Below the pieces are notes generated by a model. It saw only the letters and a program-made list of their open reading frames with translations, was not told where the DNA came from and made no database searches. A stretch of DNA of 64,000 nucleotides from Favolaschia claudopus. Its lineage: Eukaryota > Basidiomycota > Agaricomycetes > Agaricales > Mycenaceae. Positions 58,398 to 64,000 of this stretch are shown piece by piece. The position numbers were made by a program, and so were the translations under genes. The stretch's first letter is position 1; the number at the start of each line of letters is the position of its first letter. The DNA lies in NCBI GenBank assembly GCA_037176885.1, contig JAWWNJ010000239.1:124001-188000 (forward strand), given 5' to 3'.

Positions 58398-58626
58398 GGT
58401 AAGGTGTAGAAGAGAAGGTGCAGGTGTGGATGTGGATGTATGTAGCCGAGGAATGAAAGTCGTCCCGGGTGTGTGTATGTGACTCCGGAATGAATGTCGT
58501 CGGAGCAAGTATGTGGATGTGTAGTCGGATGTGTGGGTGTGGTGTCGTGCGGGTGTGTGGAAGGTGTCGACAGTGTGACAGGGAAGTGAAATCGGCGCAG
58601 AGGATTAAGCTCGGTGGCCCATAACC

Positions 58627-58973
58627 TAAAGTAGGTCAAAAGGTGATGAGAGCGCGATGAGCGGCCGTGAACAAGTGAGTCGGAGTCAGCTAGAGTATAT
58701 TAGAGAGCTAGTCGACGTGGGGAACAAGTGACTAGTACCTAGAGTATATTAGAGACTACAAGGACTGTGAGTAGAAAGTAGAAAGTAAAGTAAAGGTATA
58801 CGCACGCTAGTCGACGTGGGGAACAAGTGACTAGCGGGCAGCAAAAGTAACGAGCAGTATATAAGGTAGTGAAGGGGATGGTGATGGCGATGCGACGGGA
58901 CGGGTGCAAAGGATGATGAAACGACGAAAAGAAATCGGAACGGAGTGGAAGCTCACGGATCAATCCTACAACA
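58627..58973 (-). repeat. 5' LTR of the Copia element
   Basis: 347 bp; on the minus strand starts TGTTGTAGGATTGATCC and ends CCTACTTTA. TATATA-like sequence lies near 58859. Close identity to the 3' LTR implies a young insertion. Confidence 0.85.
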
Positions 58974-58978
58974 GAATG

Positions 58979-59350
58979 GTCTCCCGTCGGCTTCTTGAAG
59001 GAGTCCGCCGACATGGGATTCCCACACACACATCGCCAGATTGAGCAGCAGGCGAACGCGATACTGCCGGCGCAGAACGGGTCTGATTACAAGCCTGTAG
59101 GGAAGAAATGGGTCTTTGGCTTCTTGGATCGGCACCACGACGCGCTGCAGACCTTGTGGAGTAAATCTCTTGATATGCAGCGTGCGCGAAGCCTGAAACC
59201 AGAAGCTGTCAAGTCTTGGACGGATTTAGCACAGAAACTTGTTGTGGACATGGGAATCCCACCGGAGAGAGTGTATATAGACGAGAGCGGGTATCCAACC
59301 GGTTACACAGGGAAGGAGCGTGTCGTTGGCTCCAAGGCGGCGACAGATTG
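58979..59350 (+). pseudogene. Pogo-type transposase, CENP-B-type DNA-binding part (3' half), truncated
   Basis: QIEQQANAILPAQNGSDYKP, GKKWVFGFLDRHHD, QTLWSKSLDMQRARSLKPEA and PPERVYIDESGYPTGYTGKE match pogo/Fot-type transposases, the last containing the first catalytic Asp. The rest of the DDE domain is gone; sequence to about 59515 (RRQIEQSFSKGRLI, YKEVEALEESRKSREASVHK) resembles a C-terminal tail, so an internal deletion is likely. Confidence 0.75.
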
Positions 59351-59517
59351 AGCAAAGCTTTTCAAAGGGAAGGCTAATTCTCTCTTCTGACGAGTTTTAC
59401 AAGGAGGTGGAGGCGCTGGAAGAGTCGAGAAAGTCGAGGGAGGCATCAGTGCATAAGTGCCTCAGTCGTGCAACTGCTGCTGAATACACGCGACTGGGTG
59501 AGGTAGAGGACGCATAC

Positions 59518-59578
59518 TCAGCATTACCAAAAGTAACCGGATTTAGAAATGCCTTGCTTGCAACCAGCTAATACAGTT
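59518..59578. repeat. Fragment of the AAAAGTAACCGG element family
   Basis: ACTCAGCATTACCAAAAGTA, then CCGGATTTAGAAATGCC, inverse of 54985-55066. Confidence 0.65.
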
Positions 59579-59660
59579 AGGCCCTGTTCGGGAACCCAAT
59601 TTTTCTGAGTGCTCACGCCGCTCTCTCGTCTTCTCCCCCACCTTCGGCTGGTCGACCTCG

Positions 59661-62351
59661 ATGCCTTCTCTTCGGCCCCTCCCCAGACGTATCAATGTTG
59701 ATGGTTTCTTGCGCTGGGGGACCCCTGACCGGGGACCATGGACTCCTCCAAACGATGGTAGAATCTTGATGATTGCTGGGGCTCCAGTGCGTACACAGAT
59801 CTGTTGGGGCCACAACCGCGTTGGGGGTTGCTGGGATGGTCGACGTCGATGTCCTCGTCGCCATGTCTGCTCTCATTGTGGAGAGCGTGCCCATATCGCA
59901 CCTTCATGCCCTCGTCGTATGTCAACGCCCCCAGATGTGGCTCGGCCTATTCCGCCTCAGGAAAATCCCCCTGCTGGCGTGTTAGTGAAGCCGGGTGAGC
60001 GAGGGGGAGATGCTTCTGGCTCTCCTAGCTCGGAATCGAGCAGGGAAGTCTTGTCTCCCCCATCATCTGCCAAAATTGTGGAATCTGACCATGCTCCCAC
60101 TTTTGAGGTGCCACCACCACCACTGCTTCCTCCAGCACGCCCTAATACAGACCTCCTCTTTCCGCTCACGACTCCTCATTCAAAGCCAATGCCGCCCTCA
60201 AAGCTGCGCCCCGAGGCTTGGGCGCACGCCCTCATTGATTACCCAGATCGGGTGTTCGCTGAGACCCTCGTCTCTGCCATCCGCCATGGTGTCCTTCTAG
60301 GTGTAGATCCTGCACGTATGCCTCCTCCCTTCTCCTCTGCCCCTGCCCCTCTTCCTTCTGCACTTGCATTTCCCGAGACAGTAGATAAAGACTAGTCTCC
60401 CGCAGTCAGACTCTATGAGATATATGATAGTCGATATATCTTTTTATATAGAGTCTGATTTTGTTGGCACCTGTCACCAAGGACCTCGGATTTTGTGACA
60501 ATTTGATGGCACGTGCCAATTTTCCCACACGGTTCGAATGCGTCGAGTGACCTGTTTTCCTCGTTCTTGCCCATTATTTTGCCTTCTAAATGGTTCTGAT
60601 GACACTCTAGCTTGTCTCTCAGCACTTTAGAACAGTTTTTCTGATACTTTTTGACCTAAAACAGATATCTTTGAACTCACTCTGTTGCCTCGGCTGTCGG
60701 TTAACCCAGCTTGGTTCCAGTGATGGTTTCGGGGCAGAAAAAGCAATGTACAGCTAGAAATAAACTTTAGTTGAGACTTTGCAACATTCAGAGTGGTCCA
60801 CGAGAGTGCTATGAGCAGCCGCGAGCAGTTGAACCGGATTCGAACCGTGTGGGAAAATCTGCACGTGCCGTGACAGCCGTGACAAAACCGAGGTCCTGGT
60901 TGACAGGCGCCAACAAATACAGACTAGATAAAGACATTGCTCACGAGATTTCTCTGGGGCGTATTGTCGATATCACAGACTCTGCTGTGAAGCCTGTCCT
61001 GTCCCCGCTGGGCTCCGTGCCCAAGAAATATAGTGAGAAGCGTCGTCGTATCCATCATCTCTCGTACCCTCCTGGCTCATCCGTCAACGACGCTATCCCA
61101 GCGGAGTTTGGCCATCTGGTGTATGAGGCTGTCATGGGGGCGATTGAGCGCATCCGGCAGGCTGGCGAACGGTCTTTCCTCTACAAGGCAGACCTTGAGG
61201 CGGCCTTTAGGCATATTCCCATTCACCCTGATCATATACACCTGATGGGCTTTGAGTGGTTAAAGCGTCTATTCCTCGACATCTTCCTGCCCTTTGGGGT
61301 TCGTACGGGACCCCGCATCTACAATTACTTTGCGGAGGCCCATCACTGGGTCCTCCTCTCTCGGGATGAGGTCATGGCACTTATTCAGCACTACCTAGAT
61401 GATTGGCTCAATGTCACCCCCGCTTCCAGGGGTGTGGAGTATGCTCGTCATGGTCGTGCTGTCTTCCGGGCGGTTGCGGAGGAGCTAGGCTTCTCAATCT
61501 CCAGCGACAAGGAGGAGGGTCCGACCCACTGCCTTGAGTTCCTTGGCATTGAGCTGGACACCATTGCTATGCAGGCTCGTCTGCCCAAAGATAAGCTTGC
61601 TCGCCTCCTTGTCTTTCTGGATGGGTGCCTGTCTCGTCGGACTGCCAGCTACCATGACCTAGAGAAACTCTGTGGCCATCTCGTCTTTGCTCAGTCAGTG
61701 ATTCCCGTTGGACGATTCTTCACCCGCCGTATCCGGGACTTCATGCGCCGCCTTTCACTTCTCCCCCGTCACCAGCGCCGCCGTCTCCCTTCCTCTGCTC
61801 GACTCGATATTGCGTGGTGGAACACCTTCCTCCCGTCTTTCAATGGCATTTTCGCCATTGGACCCCCGCGTCCCACCATCGAGATCTTCACGGATGCTAG
61901 TGGTAAGCTGGGTTTGGGCGGTTACTGGGGAGGTGGTGACCTTTTCTTCACTGAACCTGTCCCGGTGAAGTATGAACGCCATCCAATCCATTGGAAGGAG
62001 ATGCGTGCTGTGCTACGGGCAGCGGAGGTCTGGGGTCACTGTTGGGCTGGGTTGGAGGTTATCTTTTGTATTGATAACGAGGCCATCTCTACCTGTCTGC
62101 AGTCTGGCTCTATTGATCATCCTCCTACCCAAGCGCTTTTCCGCCAGTTCGCTCTCCTTGCCGTTCAGAAGGACTTCACTTTCCGCCCCGTCTGGATCCC
62201 AACAGACGAAAATTCCGTAGCAGATGCCCTTTCGAGGTTCCGGTGGCTCACGCTAGCAAAGCTGTATCCCCACTGGCCCCTCCCCAAGTCCGGTACCCGC
62301 CCTGCCCGTGTCGCCGTCACTGCCCCCTCTATTGTCATTGTGCGTTCCTAG
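59661..62351 (+). pseudogene. DIRS-like Gag/RT-RNaseH gene, split by a MULE-like element
   Basis: 5' part 59661-60395: Pro-rich with a CCHC knuckle (CSHCGERAHIAPSC) and LRPEAWAHALIDYPDRVFAE, typical of the region before RT in DIRS elements. 3' part (60936-62351): HEISLGRIVDITDSAV, LGSVPKKYSEKRRRIHHLSY, FLYKADLEAAFRHIPIHPDH, catalytic HYLDDWLN, GIELDTIAMQARLPKDKL, RNase H residues in IFTDASGKLGLGGYW, WKEMRAV, FCIDNEAI and NSVADALSRF. The inserted 534-bp element plus its 9-bp TSD is 543 nt, so the flanking frames are in phase. No tyrosine recombinase or methylase domain follows; the element is incomplete. Ends in Pro-rich text at 62351. Confidence 0.85.
60393..60926. mobile_element. MULE-like element, 9-bp TSD, about 95-bp TIRs
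   Basis: GATAAAGAC on both sides (60384-60392, 60927-60935), tips TAGTCT/AGACTA. Sub-terminal inverted blocks share TTTGTTGGC, CAGGACCTCGG-like text, GGCACGTGC and TTTTCCCACACGGTTCGAAT. 9-bp TSD plus long TIRs suit Mutator-like elements. A truncated identical copy is at 23602-24039. Non-coding. Confidence 0.85.
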
Positions 62352-62490
62352 CACTCCTGCCCCTCTCCCCCCTCCTCTCCCCTCCCCTCCCCTTGTTGCT
62401 GTCCATTCCCCTCAGTTTCTTGTGGAGCCTGTGGCGCTTCACCCTGTCTTCGCCCGCCTGTGGCTGCTTCATGGTGAGCTGTTGGTTGTG

Positions 62491-62608
62491 GGCTGCCTTG
62501 GCTCCCTCGCCTTTGGGCGGAGTGCAGCGAGCTTCGTTTTGAAGTTCATGCCCAATATATCAATGGCGTGCTTACAAATCCTCTCTCTCGTGAAGCTCAG
62601 GCCAATCC
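62491..62608 (+). repeat. 118-bp direct repeat, copy 1
   Basis: GGCTGCCTTGGCTCCCTCGC ... AGGCCAATCC recurs at 62912-63029 with a single difference seen (GCGTGC versus GCTTGC). Direct repeats near the end of a DIRS-like element are reminiscent of split direct repeats in PAT/Ngaro relatives. Confidence 0.75.
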
Positions 62609-62911
62609 TGGATGGTCTGGCGGACCAAGGGGATTGGCAAAAGGTGATCTCATCAGTCACATGTCTCCTCATTCTCTTCGTCTCGCCCACCTCCGCACAT
62701 CGCGCTTTTGGCGCGGCGACTCCGTCTCTTTGAGACTTTCCCTTGTCCAGTCCCCCTCCATGACCCTGAGTCTTGTCCCCTGCTACTAGTCTTCTCCCCC
62801 CGTCGCTGTCATCCCTCTTTTCTCGTGCCCACCCACCCACTCCTAGTTAGTTTTGCTATTTTCTGCGCACTCACGTAGCTACGATTTTGTTCTGTATCCT
62901 GTAGATGTAGG

Positions 62912-63029
62912 GGCTGCCTTGGCTCCCTCGCCTTTGGGCGGAGTGCAGCGAGCTTCGTTTTGAAGTTCATGCCCAATATATCAATGGCTTGCTTACAAAT
63001 CCTCTCTCTCGTGAAGCTCAGGCCAATCC
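62912..63029 (+). repeat. 118-bp direct repeat, copy 2
   Basis: Second copy of 62491-62608. The 303 bp between the copies are pyrimidine-rich and include no recognisable recombinase. Confidence 0.75.
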
Positions 63030-63069
63030 CACAGCCAATCTATCCATGGTTTCCCCTCCCAAGGTCGGC

Positions 63070-63118
63070 TTGTTCGAAATTTCCTTATATAGTAATGCAT
63101 TTAATTTCGCCGCAACTG
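63070..63118. repeat. End of the CAGTTGCGGCGA MITE family
   Basis: Inverse of CAGTTGCGGCGAAATTAAAT with TA following; the other end is not present nearby. Confidence 0.6.
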
Positions 63119-63127
63119 TATGCTATT

Positions 63128-63310
63128 GCACATACCACGCACCGAAGTTATTGGGCTTTCCCTGTGCTGATTTTTTATGTTTGTTCATTTATGTGTCACC
63201 CTCATTGAAGGATGATGGATAGCCCAGCAAACTCTGAGTTCTCAAGTACAAGGTCATGAGATACTAAACCTATTTTTGAGGTACTCACCCTTTTTAGGTA
63301 GGTAGTTCCC
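63128..63310. repeat. Fragment related to the inverse of 54760-54950
   Basis: Shared blocks include TTGGGCTTTCCCTGTGCTGA, TTCATTTATGTG, GAGTTCTCA.GTACA and GAGGTACTCACC. Confidence 0.65.
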
Positions 63311-63593
63311 ACCCTCGAACAGGCGTAAATTTATCAGTGGAGCATGTATGTACTCATACTGAGAATAAGTCATGGACGGTGGATTCTTACGCCGATCTCG
63401 GGCATCTGAGCACCAATTGGGTCGATTTAGAGTGCTAGATCTATCTAGAGCAGCCGGCCATTTTGCCATTTTTGGCCATTTTCCGGGATTTTTGACCGAT
63501 ATCTCAGCAACCGCTCCACCTTTTTACACAGTTGAACTTATGAATCTCAATAGTTTTAGCAAAGTTTTAGCAGCCCTACAATCTGATGTACTC

Positions 63594-64000
63594 GGCATGA
63601 CCAAAAGTAACCGGAATTGTAGAAGTTATATAGGAATTTCAATGGTCAACCAGCTTTGATGGGTCCAGATCTTACCTATAGCATGTTTTCTCTGACTTGC
63701 ATGACATAAACACCGATTGGAACATCGGACAGCCAGAGAAATATTCGAAATTCAGAAATTTCCCAATTTGGCAATATCTGCGTTTTTAAAATAGCAATTG
63801 GACAGATATGGGGTCAATGAGTACTCGAAAAATGGGATTTAGGTCTTATGACAATGTAGATGAAATGCCAGAATTTAGCATCCTAGTCTCCACCTTTTGT
63901 GAGACGTTAAAAACTGGGCATAATGTTCAACCATCATAACATAAATAATTGCAATTCAAATAGACGCACAACAAAGAGCACAGTGGACCCAAACTACTTT
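63594..64000. mobile_element. AAAAGTAACCGG element running off the window
   Basis: TA then CTCGGCATGACCAAAAGTAA at 63592-63613 marks a left end; the sequence to 64000 resembles 54539-54900 in order (CAATGGTCAA, GAGTACTCGAAAAATGGGAT, TTATGACAATGTA). The right end is outside the window. Confidence 0.6.

Larger units (their letters stand above)
56991..58973 (-). mobile_element. Gag-only Copia-type LTR element
   Basis: Minus-strand element. LTRs at 58627-58973 (5') and 56991-57535 (3', enlarged by a MITE) are nearly identical. TSD GAATG (56986-56990, 58974-58978). On the minus strand the LTR begins TGTTGT; GGTTATGGGCCACC follows the 5' LTR and resembles the primer site copia uses with the initiator tRNA half-molecule; GGGGGAG precedes the 3' LTR as polypurine tract. 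The internal part is only about 1.1 kb with a gag gene and no protease, integrase or RT. Confidence 0.85.

Overview
The window reads as nuclear DNA of a filamentous basidiomycete, probably an agaricomycete. The reasons are genes with many short GT-AG introns (42-65 nt, with one of 97 nt), an ESA1/KAT5 histone acetyltransferase, and an element set typical of mushroom-forming fungi: CACTA (Tnp2/DUF4218) remnants, a DIRS-like retroelement, Copia, a LINE, MULE, pogo and Tc1/mariner transposase fragments, and dozens of short inverted-repeat elements. There is no rRNA, no CRISPR array and no convincing functional tRNA.

Only two genes look intact and cellular in style. One is ESA1 (41594-43331, minus, 6 exons, 491 aa, key catalytic residues present). 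The other is a 7-exon, 606-residue gene of unknown function (12075-14259, minus) with an HMG-box-like tail; it lies just downstream of a decayed CACTA transposase (14559-16521) and may be connected with it. A proline-rich ORF at 40622-41263 is uncertain.

Layout: 0.27-7.1 kb and 25.2-29.5 kb hold two inverted, nearly identical copies of a transposon with about 33-bp terminal inverted repeats (TIRs). Its roughly 1000-residue protein carries GCCMHKD and NEGALG motifs. Copy A is split by four later insertions and copy B by one. Because each copy gives the empty site for the other's insertions, target-site duplications (TSDs) can be read directly. 7.3-12 kb: small TIR elements and degenerate sequence. 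12-16.5 kb: the 606-aa gene and CACTA remnant. 17-24.6 kb: TIR elements and a 4.5-kb pyrimidine-rich tract. 29.8-31.9 kb: three elements nested in one another, the innermost a broken Tc1/mariner element. 32-36.7 kb: TIR elements, a 669-bp foldback and a tRNA-headed SINE. 37.9-39.1 kb: a second CACTA fragment. 41.6-45.3 kb: ESA1, then an ORF1-only LINE inside a TIR element. 46-55.8 kb: TIR elements and a MULE transposase pierced by two insertions. 56.6-59.4 kb: a pogo remnant split by a gag-only Copia element. 59.6-63 kb: a DIRS-like gag/RT-RNaseH region split by a MULE-like element.

Taken together this is an element graveyard around ESA1. The relative order of many insertions can be worked out from nesting and from exact TSDs. 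Two patterns stand out as possibly undescribed: the GCCMHKD/NEGALG transposon, and a recurring architecture in which each locus carries arrays of its own short palindromic motif.
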